Of a stretch of 64,000 nucleotides of DNA, positions 8,429 through 16,930 are shown piece after piece (positions within the stretch are counted from its first letter, which is position 1; every line of letters begins with the position of its first letter). The position numbers and the translations under genes were made by a program. Source of the stretch: Vogesella alkaliphila (GTDB taxonomy: Bacteria > Pseudomonadota > Gammaproteobacteria > Burkholderiales > Chromobacteriaceae); contig NZ_BMYW01000002.1 in the NCBI RefSeq assembly GCF_014652475.1, positions 186,001-250,000 on the forward strand, read 5' to 3'. A model generated the notes under the pieces. That model saw only the letters and a program-made list of their open reading frames with translations. It ran no database searches and was not told the origin of the DNA.

Positions 8429-10106
8429 TTTTCTGTACCCATTGTTTGACGACTTCGGCGACGCGCTCCGGCTCTTTCGCCGCCAGATGCTTCAGGTGAT
8501 CGACCAGCACGTCGACGCTGGAACCGGCCGGCGGCAGATCGTAGTTCTCCAGCAGCGGCACCACGGTGCTGCCGCTGCGTGCCGCCGTCGGGTCCGGCAG
8601 CGCCGCCACCGCGGCGCGCTCGTCGGCCGGGGCCGGCTGCGGCGTGTCGTCCGGGGTCAGCAGCAGCGGCTCCGGGCCGGCCATCGCCACCGGCAGGGCC
8701 GCCGGCAGCGGTGCGGCCAACCTTTGCCGCAGCAGCTTCAACAGCGGTCGCGCCAGCAGCAGGTACAGCAGCAGGCCGCTGATCGCGTAACCGGCCCACG
8801 ACAGCGCGGCCGGCAGCCACACGCCGCCCTCTTCCCACCACGGCAGCGGCGCCGCCTGCGCCGGGAAGGCCAGTGCCGACAGCACCAGCGCGTCGCCGCG
8901 CTCGGCCTTGATGCCGAGGCCGCCGCGCAGCAGCTTGTCGATGCCGGCCAGCTGCGCCGGCGTCCACGCCTTGCCGTTCGGCGCCGCGCCCTCGTTCAGC
9001 ACCACCGCCACGCTGAGGCGCGACAGCTCGCCGCGCGCATGCTGGATCTGCATGATGCTGCGGTCGTAGGCGTACTGGCGGGTGACGGCGTTCTTGCTGA
9101 CCGCGGCGCTATCGGCCACCGGCATCGAGGCGTCGGTGTCGATCGGCAGGTTGGACAGCGAGCCGGGGATGCCCAGCGCCGCCTTTTCGTTGGTCTTTTC
9201 CTCGCGCGAGGCCTCGTTGGTCACCTTCGGCGCCTCGCCGTACTTCTCGCGCGTTTCGTTGACGCGGTCGTTGTCGACTTCGGCGGCGATGCTGACGCGG
9301 AAGTTGTCGGCGCCGACCACCGGCGCCAGCAAGGCGCGCACGTTCTCCAGCGCCTGCTCGCGGTGGCGGCGCTCGCTGTCGCTCTCGTTGAGCAGCGTGC
9401 CGCCCTCGGCCAGCGTCAGCCGCGCCGACAGCAGGTTGCCGGCCTGGTCGACCAGCGTCACCCGGGCCGGGTCCAGCGTGGACACGCTGCCGGACACCAG
9501 CTTGACGATGGCGGACACCTGTTCGTTGCTCAGGCTCTGCCCCGCCTTCAGCGTCACCACCACCGAGGCCGAGCCCTTGTCTTCGCTGGCGCCGACGAAG
9601 GCGCTGCTCTTGGGCAGCGACAGGTGCACGCGCGCGGCGCGCACCGGCTCCAGCGCCAGGATGCTCTGTACCAGCTCGCCCTCCAGGCCGCGGCGGAAGC
9701 GCACGTCCTGCACGAACTGGCTGACGCCCAGTGGATCGTTGTTGTCGAGCAGCTCCAGCCCGGCCGGCAGCTGCGCCACCACGCCCTTGCCGGCCAGCTG
9801 CATGCGCACGCGGCCCAGCTGCGCCTCCGGCACCAGCACCTGGCCGCTCTGCGGATGCAGGCGATAGGGGATCTTCTCGGCGTCGAGCACCGCCATCATG
9901 TCGGCGGCGGACACCTTTTCCTGCTCGCCGAACACCGGCTTGTAGCTGGCGTCGTCGTGCCACAGGTAGACCACCACCAGCACGGTGAGCGCCAGCGCCA
10001 GCATCAGCAGCGGCAACAGGTAACGCCAGGCGGCGGCGGGCAGCGCCGCCGGGGGCAGGCCTTTGGCCCGCAGGCCGGAAAAGCCGTTTTTGAGTTGAGT
10101 CAGCAC
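8412..10106 (-). CDS. fliF: Flagellar MS-ring protein FliF
   Basis: The 564-residue protein has a membrane helix near residues 29-48 (LLPLLMLALALTVLVVVYLW), a periplasmic ring-building region with the YscJ/FliF signature (RVHLSLPKSSAFVG, then ASVVVTLKAG), a second helix near residues 430-452 and a cytoplasmic tail that binds FliG. It forms the MS ring on which the motor is built. The start is GTG. FliE is the gene just upstream, 13 bp away. Confidence 0.93.
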   Translation of the reverse strand: MLTQLKNGFSGLRAKGLPPAALPAAAWRYLLPLLMLALALTVLVVVYLWHDDASYKPVFGEQEKVSAADMMAVLDAEKIPYRLHPQSGQVLVPEAQLGRVRMQLAGKGVVAQLPAGLELLDNNDPLGVSQFVQDVRFRRGLEGELVQSILALEPVRAARVHLSLPKSSAFVGASEDKGSASVVVTLKAGQSLSNEQVSAIVKLVSGSVSTLDPARVTLVDQAGNLLSARLTLAEGGTLLNESDSERRHREQALENVRALLAPVVGADNFRVSIAAEVDNDRVNETREKYGEAPKVTNEASREEKTNEKAALGIPGSLSNLPIDTDASMPVADSAAVSKNAVTRQYAYDRSIMQIQHARGELSRLSVAVVLNEGAAPNGKAWTPAQLAGIDKLLRGGLGIKAERGDALVLSALAFPAQAAPLPWWEEGGVWLPAALSWAGYAISGLLLYLLLARPLLKLLRQRLAAPLPAALPVAMAGPEPLLLTPDDTPQPAPADERAAVAALPDPTAARSGSTVVPLLENYDLPPAGSSVDVLVDHLKHLAAKEPERVAEVVKQWVQKNGRTQ

Positions 10107-10119
10107 GGGGAACCGCCAG

Positions 10120-10458
10120 TCAGATTGGCATCTTGATCAGGTCGTCGACGGCGGCGACGACCTTGTTACGGACCTGCATCAGCATGGAGAAGGACAGGCT
10201 GGCTTCCTGGCTCAGCATCATAGCGCCGACCAGGTCGTCGCTGCGGCCGCTGTCGACATCGGCCATCTTGTCGCTGGCGACGCGGTTCTGGGTATCGACC
10301 TCGCTGACCGCCCTCATCATCGCGCCGGAGAAACTGACCGCCGTGTCGGCGCTGCCCGTCTCCAGCGGCGAGGCGGCCGCGATGTGCGTCAGCGCACCCA
10401 TGTCTTTGGCGATCTGCTGCTGATCGGCAGCGATCAGCAGATCAAGGTTAATTGCCAT
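10120..10458 (-). CDS. fliE: Flagellar hook-basal body protein FliE
   Basis: The 112-residue protein matches FliE in size and in its C-terminal half (AMMLSQEASLSFSMLMQVRNKVVAAVDDLIKMPI, about residues 79-112), which resembles rod and hook components. FliE links the MS ring to the rod. I choose ATG at 10458 because GAGAGAG lies just upstream; a GTG 12 bases further up (10470) is the alternative. It is the first gene of the fliE-F-G-H-I-J operon and is divergent from fliM. Confidence 0.88.
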   Translation of the reverse strand: MAINLDLLIAADQQQIAKDMGALTHIAAASPLETGSADTAVSFSGAMMRAVSEVDTQNRVASDKMADVDSGRSDDLVGAMMLSQEASLSFSMLMQVRNKVVAAVDDLIKMPI

Positions 10459-10684
10459 GCTCTCTCTCACGAAAAGCGTTTGCCTGCGCGATGCAGGAAG
10501 GATAAGAACGTGGCGCAGTTTAAACGTGCACTTACCAATGAACCGTGTAAATTTTCACAGATCGTTATGTGAATTTTCACCCTTCCGGCCGGAGGGCATT
10601 CAGTAAGATGCGGCTTCCGCCAGTGCGTCGCGGCGGCAACCGCCCGCCGGCCGGCCCGATACCGCCACCAGAAACCGACCCGCC
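10459..10684. promoter_or_regulatory. Divergent fliE/fliM promoter region with two palindromes
   Basis: This 226-bp gap separates the leftward fliE operon from the rightward fliM operon. It contains two copies of the palindrome seen elsewhere in the flagellar block: TGTAAATTTTCACA at 10546-10559 and TGTGAATTTTCACC at 10568-10581. Their centres are 22 bp apart, about two helical turns, so they could bind a regulator on one DNA face. I could not assign -35/-10 or -24/-12 elements with confidence. Confidence 0.55.
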
Positions 10685-11539
10685 ATGCCCAAGTCCAGAA
10701 TTCTTGCTCCAGCCGACGGTGCGCGACTGCCCCCCGTTGCCACCGCAACCCTGGGCCGCCCCTTCCACCTGCTGCCCGTGTACTTGCGCACCCTGCAGCA
10801 GGCGCTGGCCGACTTCGTGCAGCGCGAGCTGAACGCGCGCTACCACGCCCGCTTCGTGCTCGGCGAGCTCGTTGCCGGCGACGCGCCGCAGGAGGCGCCG
10901 CGCCGCACCTGGCACCGCTGGGGCGGCGGCGCCTTCGCCGTGCACATCGAACGCCGGCTGCTGCTGCAGATCCTCGACTACCGCTACGGCGGCAACGGCA
11001 GCGGTGCCGGCGCGGCCGACGGCAGCCGGGAAACCGAAACCGAACACCGCCTGGCGCGCCTGCTCGGCAACCGCCTGTCGCAGCTGCTGCTGGCCAGCAT
11101 GCAGCGCGGCGGCCATGCGCTGGCCGCCGGCGACGGCATCGACAACCTGTCGTTCGCGCTGCGCGACAAGCCGAGCTGGGAGGCGGTGCTGACCCTGGCC
11201 GACGCCAGCGGCGCACCGCAGGGCCGCATCGCGCTGGGGCTGGACGACGACAGCGTCGGCTACCTGCTGCAACAGCTGGCCGGCGACCGGCTGCCGGAAA
11301 CGGTGGCCAGCAGCGAGCCGCTGCCGTTCACCGAGCAGCTGCGCCTGCGCCTGCGCGCGCAGCTGCTGGAAAAACGGCTGCCGCTGGGCGAGGTGCTCGA
11401 CCTGCAGGTCGGCAGCGTGCTGCCGATCCGGCTGCCGCCGCAGACCGATGTCTACGTTGGCCGCAAGCGCCTGTTCGCCGCCAGCGTGGTCGACCGCGGC
11501 GGCAAGCTGTGCCTTACCTCATTTCAGGATGTGGAGTAA
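10685..11539 (+). CDS. fliM: Flagellar motor switch protein FliM, short form
   Basis: The 284-residue protein is shorter than typical FliM (about 320-335). It retains the middle domain (from LPVYLRTLQQALADFVQREL, through ILDYRYGG, the counterpart of the LVDSFFGG motif) and a C-terminal SpoA domain (EVLDLQVGSVLPI, then YVGRKRLFAASV). It lacks the N-terminal LSQxEIDxLL segment that binds phosphorylated CheY. The ATG at 10685 is the first start in the frame. The order fliM-fliN-fliP without fliO follows. A copy of the window-wide repeat at 11456-11464 encodes VGRK in the C-terminal domain. Confidence 0.85.
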   Translation: MPKSRILAPADGARLPPVATATLGRPFHLLPVYLRTLQQALADFVQRELNARYHARFVLGELVAGDAPQEAPRRTWHRWGGGAFAVHIERRLLLQILDYRYGGNGSGAGAADGSRETETEHRLARLLGNRLSQLLLASMQRGGHALAAGDGIDNLSFALRDKPSWEAVLTLADASGAPQGRIALGLDDDSVGYLLQQLAGDRLPETVASSEPLPFTEQLRLRLRAQLLEKRLPLGEVLDLQVGSVLPIRLPPQTDVYVGRKRLFAASVVDRGGKLCLTSFQDVE

Positions 11540-11542
11540 ACG

Positions 11543-11896
11543 ATGCAATCACCCGACGATTTCGACCTCGACGGCATGCTGGACGGCATGCCCGCCGCCG
11601 ACGCCAGCCCCGAGCCGCTAGCCGCGGCACGCCCGGCGCGCGACATGCAGGGCTTCCTGCGCAAGATCCCGGTGTCGCTGACGCTGGAAGTCGGCACCGC
11701 CGAGATCTCGCTCGCCGACCTCGCCAGCATCGACCCCGGCTCGGTGATCGAGCTGGACAAGCTGGCCGGCGCGCCGCTGGATATCAAGATCAACGGCACC
11801 GCCATCGGCAAGGCCGAAGTGGTGGTCGCCGGCGAGAACTACGGCCTGCGCGTGATCGCGCTGGACAATCTCGACCTCGACGCGCTGACCTCATGA
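11543..11896 (+). CDS. fliN: Flagellar motor switch protein FliN
   Basis: The 117-residue protein has an acidic N-terminus and a SpoA (surface presentation of antigens) domain from about residue 45 (VSLTLEVGTAEISLADLASIDPGSVIELDK, residues quoted in part), as in FliN of the C-ring. FliN helps dock the export ATPase complex under the motor. It starts 3 bp after fliM and its stop overlaps the start of fliP by 4 bases. Confidence 0.9.
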   Translation: MQSPDDFDLDGMLDGMPAADASPEPLAAARPARDMQGFLRKIPVSLTLEVGTAEISLADLASIDPGSVIELDKLAGAPLDIKINGTAIGKAEVVVAGENYGLRVIALDNLDLDALTS

Positions 11897-12651
11897 TGGC
11901 ATTGCTGTGGCGCCGCTGGCGGCCGCTGCTGCCGGCGCTGTTGCTGCTGGCCGCGCCGCTGGCGCAGGCCGACGATACGCTGAAGCTGCTGTCCGCCAGC
12001 GGCCAGGGTGGCGCGGTGGATTTCACCGTCAAGACCCAGATCCTGGTGCTGATGACCCTGCTCGGTCTGCTGCCGGTGCTGGTGCTGATGATGACCAGCT
12101 TCACCCGCTTCGTGATCGTGCTGTCGCTGCTGCGCCAGGCGCTGGGCCTGCAGCAGGGCCTGCCCAACCGCATCGTCACCGGCGTGGCGCTGATCCTGAC
12201 GCTACTGGTGATGCGCCCGGTCGGCGTCGAGGTGTGGAACAAGGCGATGCTGCCCTACGACCAGGACCAGATCAGCATGCCGGAGGCGCTGCTGCGCGCC
12301 GAGGCGCCGCTGTCGCGCTTCATGCTGGCGCAGACCGGCAAGAGCGCGCTGGCGCAGATCGCCAAGCTGTCCGGCGAAAGCCACATCCGCGACCCGCGCC
12401 AGCACGCCTTTGCGGTGAAGCTGGCCGCCTTCGTGCTGTCGGAGCTGAAGACCGCGTTCCAGATCGGCTGCATGCTGTTCATCCCCTTCCTGGTGATTGA
12501 TCTGGTGGTGTCCAGCGTGCTGATGGCGATGGGCATGATGATGCTGTCGCCGCTGGTGATCTCGCTGCCGCTGAAGCTCTTGCTGTTCGTGCTGGTGGAC
12601 GGCTGGTCGCTGACCGTCAACACCCTGGTTACCTCGATACAGGCCTACTGA
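11893..12651 (+). CDS. fliP: Flagellar export gate protein FliP
   Basis: The 252-residue protein begins with a cleavable signal peptide (MMALLWRRWRPLLPALLLL, ending near LAQA). It continues with the conserved export-gate core, including LVLMMTSFTRFVIVLSLLRQALG and FLVIDLVVSSVLMAMGMMML. FliP pentamers with FliQ and FliR form the export pore. The start at 11893 overlaps the fliN stop; an ATG at 11896 is equally possible. A longer open frame from 11509 overlaps fliN and is not used. No fliO lies between fliN and fliP. Confidence 0.95.
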   Translation: MMALLWRRWRPLLPALLLLAAPLAQADDTLKLLSASGQGGAVDFTVKTQILVLMTLLGLLPVLVLMMTSFTRFVIVLSLLRQALGLQQGLPNRIVTGVALILTLLVMRPVGVEVWNKAMLPYDQDQISMPEALLRAEAPLSRFMLAQTGKSALAQIAKLSGESHIRDPRQHAFAVKLAAFVLSELKTAFQIGCMLFIPFLVIDLVVSSVLMAMGMMMLSPLVISLPLKLLLFVLVDGWSLTVNTLVTSIQAY

Positions 12652-12923
12652 TGCTGACTCCCGATATTGCCGTCGACCTCGTCAACGACAGCCTGCACGT
12701 AGTGATCGTGCTGGTGGTGCTGCTGGTGCTGCCCAGCCTGATCGTCGGCGTCATCGTCAGCCTGGTGCAGGCGGCGACGCAGATCAACGAACAGACGCTG
12801 TCCTTTTTGCCGCGCCTGCTGGTGACGCTGGCCACCATCGCGCTGGCCGGGCACTGGATCACCGGCATGCTGATGGATTTCTGCATCGACATCTTCCAGC
12901 GCGCCGCCACGCTGGTCGGCTGA
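12651..12923 (+). CDS. fliQ: Flagellar export gate protein FliQ
   Basis: The 90-residue protein has two membrane helices (about residues 16-38 and 56-80) and the FliQ-type segment SLVQAATQINEQTLSFLPRL. It is a small subunit of the type III export gate. Its start overlaps the fliP stop by one base, and fliR follows 5 bp downstream. Confidence 0.95.
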   Translation: MLTPDIAVDLVNDSLHVVIVLVVLLVLPSLIVGVIVSLVQAATQINEQTLSFLPRLLVTLATIALAGHWITGMLMDFCIDIFQRAATLVG

Positions 12924-12928
12924 GCGAC

Positions 12929-13708
12929 ATGAACGCCGTACTCGCCGAACTGCTGGTGCTGCTGCCGGCGCTGTGGTGGCCGTTCTGCCGCTACGCCGCA
13001 GCGATCAGCATCGCGCCCTTCCTCGGCGAAAGCGTGGTGCCGGTACGCGCCCGCCTGGGCCTCGCGCTGGCGCTGGCGGTGGCGACACTGCCGGCGATGC
13101 GCGGCCTGCCGCCCATCGACCCGTTTTCATTACACGGCGTGGTCACCGCCATCGAACAGGCCGTCCTCGGCCTGCTGTTCGGCCTCGCCTTCCAGCTGGT
13201 GATGACCATCCTGTCGCTCTTGGGCTTCCTGGTATCGTCGCAGATGGGGCTGTCGATGGCGGTGATGAACGACCCCGGCAACGGCAGCTCGTCCGACGTG
13301 ATCTCCAACCTGTTGTACCTGCTGGCGGCGCTGCTGTTCTTCGCCATGGACGGCCACCTGGTGCTGACCCAGGTGGTGTTCGACAGCTTCAAGGTGTGGC
13401 CGGTCGGCAGCGGCCTGCTGCCGCAGTCGCTGGCAAGGTTGGCCGCAAGCCTGGGCTGGGTGTTTTCCGCCGCCATCCTGCTGGCGCTGCCGGCGGTGTT
13501 CGCCACCTTCGTGGTGCAGGTCGGCTTCGGCCTGATCAACCGCGTGGCGCCGGCGCTGAACCTGTTCTCGCTCGGTTTTCCGGTGGTGACGCTGTTCGGG
13601 CTGCTGACGCTGGGGCTGGTGCTGCACTACCTGCCGCAGCACTACCTGCGCCTCAGCGGCCAGATGCTCAACCTGCTGCAGGGCATGCTGGGAGCGCGCG
13701 GTGGCTGA
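12929..13708 (+). CDS. fliR: Flagellar export gate protein FliR
   Basis: The 259-residue polytopic membrane protein has about six helices and the family-typical LLFGLAFQLVMTILSLLGFLVSSQMGLSMA region (residues quoted in part). It completes the FliPQR export pore. An AAGGTTGGCCGCAAG copy of the window-wide repeat lies within its coding sequence at 13435-13449, encoding RLAAS. The stop overlaps the GTG start of flhB by 8 bases. Confidence 0.94.
   Translation: MNAVLAELLVLLPALWWPFCRYAAAISIAPFLGESVVPVRARLGLALALAVATLPAMRGLPPIDPFSLHGVVTAIEQAVLGLLFGLAFQLVMTILSLLGFLVSSQMGLSMAVMNDPGNGSSSDVISNLLYLLAALLFFAMDGHLVLTQVVFDSFKVWPVGSGLLPQSLARLAASLGWVFSAAILLALPAVFATFVVQVGFGLINRVAPALNLFSLGFPVVTLFGLLTLGLVLHYLPQHYLRLSGQMLNLLQGMLGARGG
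13435..13449 (+). repeat. Full-length single copy of the window-wide repeat
   Basis: AAGGTTGGCCGCAAG inside fliR. Identical 15-base copies occur at 19753-19767 (hmp) and in the left arm of the pair at 40277-40292. It serves as the reference form of the repeat. Confidence 0.85.
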
Positions 13709-14843
13709 GGCGCACAACGGCGACAAGACGGAAAAGGCCTCGCCGCACAAGCTGCGCGAGGCGCGCAAGCAGGGCCAGGTGCCGCGCTCGAAGGATGTCG
13801 CCACCGCGGTCGGCATCGTGGTGGCGGTGTGGCTCAGCTTCTGGCAGATGCCGGACTGGCTGGCCGATTTCCGCCGCCTGTTCGCGCTGGCCTTCGCCTC
13901 GCTCGGCGGCCGCGGCACGCTGGAGAACGTGTGGTCGATGCTGTTCGCTGGCAGCCTGACGCTCTTGGTGAAGATGCTGCTGCCGCTCTTGGTGATCCCG
14001 CTGCTGGTGGTGGTGTTCTCGCTTCTGCCCGGCGGCTGGATCTTCGTCGGCCAGCACTTCTTCCCGCAGCTGAAGCGGCTCAACCCGCTGAGCCACCTGG
14101 AACGGGTGGTGTCGGCCAAGCACGCCAGCGAGGTCGGCAAGTCCATCCTCAAGGCGCTGCTGCTCGGCGGCGTGCTGTACGCCGTGGCGCGCGCCGCGAT
14201 GCAGGACTTCTTCGCGCTGCAGGACCTGCCGCTGGACGAGGCGCTGGCCGCCGCCGGCGCACGCCTGCTGCAGGCGCTGCTGGCGCTGGCGGCGGTATTC
14301 GTGCTGTTCGCGCTGATCGACCTGCCGCTGCAGTGGCTGCTGTTCCAGCGTGAGCAGCGCATGAGCAAGCAGGACCTGAAGGACGAATACAAGAAGACCG
14401 AGGGCAGCCCGCAGATCAAGCAGCGCATCCGCCAGGTGCAGCAGCAGCTGGCGCAGCGCGGGCTGCGCAAGTCGGTGCCCGGTGCCGACGTGATCATCGT
14501 CAACCCCACCCACTACGCGGTGGCGCTGAAGTACGACGAGGACCGCGCCGAGGCGCCGTTCATTATCGCCAAGGGCGTCGACGAGATGGCGCTGTGCATC
14601 GGCCGCATCGCCGCCGAACACGATATTGCCGTGCTCACCATCCCGCCCTTGGCGCGGGCGGTGTACCACACCACCCAGGTCAACCAGCAGATCCCGGCGC
14701 CGCTGTACCGCGCCGTGGCGCAGGTGCTGACCTACGTGCTGCAACTGAAAGCCTTCCGCAGCGGCCAGCGCCGCGTGCGGCCAACCTTGCCGGATGATTT
14801 GCCGGTGCCAGACCATCTCGCCAATCCGAAGACGACAACATGA
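13701..14843 (+). CDS. flhB: Flagellar export switch protein FlhB
   Basis: The 380-residue protein starts at GTG 13701 inside the end of fliR. It opens with the typical charged segment (DKTEKASPHKLREARKQGQV), has four membrane helices, and a cytoplasmic domain with the autocleavage motif N-P-T-H at residues 268-271 (VIIVNPTHYAVALKY). Cleavage at this site switches export from rod/hook to filament substrates. The C-terminal tail has a copy of the repeat at 14777-14785, encoding RPTL. The stop overlaps flhA by 4 bases. Confidence 0.95.
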   Translation: MAEAHNGDKTEKASPHKLREARKQGQVPRSKDVATAVGIVVAVWLSFWQMPDWLADFRRLFALAFASLGGRGTLENVWSMLFAGSLTLLVKMLLPLLVIPLLVVVFSLLPGGWIFVGQHFFPQLKRLNPLSHLERVVSAKHASEVGKSILKALLLGGVLYAVARAAMQDFFALQDLPLDEALAAAGARLLQALLALAAVFVLFALIDLPLQWLLFQREQRMSKQDLKDEYKKTEGSPQIKQRIRQVQQQLAQRGLRKSVPGADVIIVNPTHYAVALKYDEDRAEAPFIIAKGVDEMALCIGRIAAEHDIAVLTIPPLARAVYHTTQVNQQIPAPLYRAVAQVLTYVLQLKAFRSGQRRVRPTLPDDLPVPDHLANPKTTT

Positions 14844-16930
14844 CCGCCCTCAACCGCCTGCTTGCCCTCATGGCGCGCCACAAGGTCGCCACCCCGCTGT
14901 ATCTGCTCGCCATCCTGGCGATGGTGATCCTGCCGCTGCCGCCGCTGGTGCTGGACCTGCTGTTCACCTTCAATATCGTGCTGGCCATCATCATCATCCT
15001 GGTCAGCGTGTCGGCGCGGCGGCCGCTGGACTTCTCCGTCTTCCCCACCATCATCCTCGGCACCACGCTGCTGCGGCTGACGCTGAACGTGGCGTCGACG
15101 CGGGTGGTGCTGCTCGACGGCCACCAGGGCACCGACGCCGCCGGCCGCGTGATCGAGGCCTTCGGCCACGTGGTGATCGGCGGCAACTTCGTGGTCGGGC
15201 TGGTGGTGTTCGTGATCCTGATGATCATCAACTTCATGGTGGTGACCAAGGGCGCCGAGCGCATCTCCGAGGTGTCGGCGCGCTTCACGCTGGACGCGCT
15301 GCCGGGCAAGCAGATGGCGATCGACGCCGACCTCAACGCCGGGGTGATCACTCAGGAGGCGGCGCAGCAGCGCCGCCGCGACATCGCCAACGAGGCCGAC
15401 TTCTACGGCGCGATGGACGGCGCCTCCAAGTTCGTGCGCGGCGACGCCATCGCCGGCATCCTGATCCTGCTGATCAACCTGATCGGCGGCGTCGCCATCG
15501 GCGCGCTGATGCACGACATGGCGCTGGGCGACGCCTTCCGCCAGTACGCGCTGATGACCATCGGCGACGGCCTGGTGGCGCAGATCCCGGCGCTGCTGCT
15601 GTCCTCCGCCGCCGCCATCATCGTCACCCGCGTCAGCGACTCCGGCGACATGCAGGAGCAGGTCAGCAGCCAGATGCTGGCCTCGCCGGTAGTGCTGTAC
15701 TCCGCCGCCGGCATGATGTTCGTGCTCGCCGTCATCCCCGGCATGCCGTGGCCGACCTTCATCGGCTTTGCCGCGGTGCTGGCCTTTGTCGGCTGGCGGC
15801 TGCAGCAGGCGCCGGCCAAACCCGGCGCACCGCTGGACCACGGCGCGCTGCAGCAGGCGCTGCAGGGCGACGGCGAGCCGGAGCTGGACTGGCACAGCCT
15901 GCCCTACAGCGAGACGCTGACGCTGTCGCTGGGCTACAAGCTGGTGACGCTGATCGACAAGGCGCAGGGCGCGCCGCTGAGCAAGCGCCTGAAAGGCGTG
16001 CGCCAGACGCTGAGCGAGAGCATGGGCCTGCTGCTGCCGGCGGTGGCGGTGCGCGACGACCTGAAGCTGAAGCCGGCGCAGTACGCGATCCTGCTCGCCG
16101 GCAGCACCATCGCCGAGGCCGAGGTGCACGCCGACCGGCTGATGGCGATCCCGTCGCCGCAGGTGTACGGCACGCTGGACGGCATCCCCGGCGTCGACCC
16201 GGCATTCGCGATGCCGGTGACCTGGATCGAGATGCAGGACAAGGCGCGCGCGCTGGGGCTGGGCTACCAGGTGGTCGATTGCGCCAGCGTGATCGCCACC
16301 CACCTCAACAAGGTAATGCGCGACCACCTGGCCGAGCTGTTCCGCCACGACGACGTCGCCGCGCTGGGCGAAAGGTTGGCCGCACAGGCGCCCAAGCTGG
16401 CGCAGGCGCTGTCGCAGGCGCTGACCGCCAACCAGCAGCTGAAGGTGTACCGCGCGCTGCTGGCCGACGGCGTGTCGCTGAAGCCGGTGGAGGCGATCGC
16501 CACCACGCTGGTGGAAGCCGCCGACAACAGCAAGGAGCCGATCATGCTGGCGGCGGAGGTGCGCGCCGCGCTGAAGCGGCAGATCGTGCAGGCCATCCTC
16601 GGCCCGCGCGGCGAGATGAAGGCGTTCAACCTCGGCGCCGACCTGGAAAACCTGCTGCTGGGCGCGCTGGGCCAGGCGCAGCAGAGCGGCAAGGCGGCGC
16701 TGGACAGCTTCCCGATCGACCCCAACGTGCTGCAGCAGCTGCAGCAGAACATGCCCATCATCCGCGACCAGATGAAGCAGATGGCCACGCCGCCGCTGTT
16801 GCTGGTGATGCCGCAGCTGCGCCCGCTGCTGGCGCGCTACGGCCGCCTGTTCGCGCCCGGCCTGCACATCCTGTCCTACAACGAAGTGCCGGAAAACCGC
16901 GAGGTCAGCCTGGTGGGGACGCTGGGCTAG
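14840..16930 (+). CDS. flhA: Flagellar export gate protein FlhA
   Basis: The 696-residue protein has eight predicted N-terminal membrane helices (to about residue 320) with the conserved FHIPEP-type cytoplasmic loop (VVTKGAERISEVSARFTLDALPGKQMAID, quoted in part). A large cytoplasmic domain receives export chaperones. It is the last gene of the fliM-N-P-Q-R-flhB-flhA operon. Its last 26 bases overlap the 3' end of the convergent FliK-like gene. No flhF/flhG gene follows, unlike polar flagellar loci. Confidence 0.95.
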   Translation: MTALNRLLALMARHKVATPLYLLAILAMVILPLPPLVLDLLFTFNIVLAIIIILVSVSARRPLDFSVFPTIILGTTLLRLTLNVASTRVVLLDGHQGTDAAGRVIEAFGHVVIGGNFVVGLVVFVILMIINFMVVTKGAERISEVSARFTLDALPGKQMAIDADLNAGVITQEAAQQRRRDIANEADFYGAMDGASKFVRGDAIAGILILLINLIGGVAIGALMHDMALGDAFRQYALMTIGDGLVAQIPALLLSSAAAIIVTRVSDSGDMQEQVSSQMLASPVVLYSAAGMMFVLAVIPGMPWPTFIGFAAVLAFVGWRLQQAPAKPGAPLDHGALQQALQGDGEPELDWHSLPYSETLTLSLGYKLVTLIDKAQGAPLSKRLKGVRQTLSESMGLLLPAVAVRDDLKLKPAQYAILLAGSTIAEAEVHADRLMAIPSPQVYGTLDGIPGVDPAFAMPVTWIEMQDKARALGLGYQVVDCASVIATHLNKVMRDHLAELFRHDDVAALGERLAAQAPKLAQALSQALTANQQLKVYRALLADGVSLKPVEAIATTLVEAADNSKEPIMLAAEVRAALKRQIVQAILGPRGEMKAFNLGADLENLLLGALGQAQQSGKAALDSFPIDPNVLQQLQQNMPIIRDQMKQMATPPLLLVMPQLRPLLARYGRLFAPGLHILSYNEVPENREVSLVGTLG

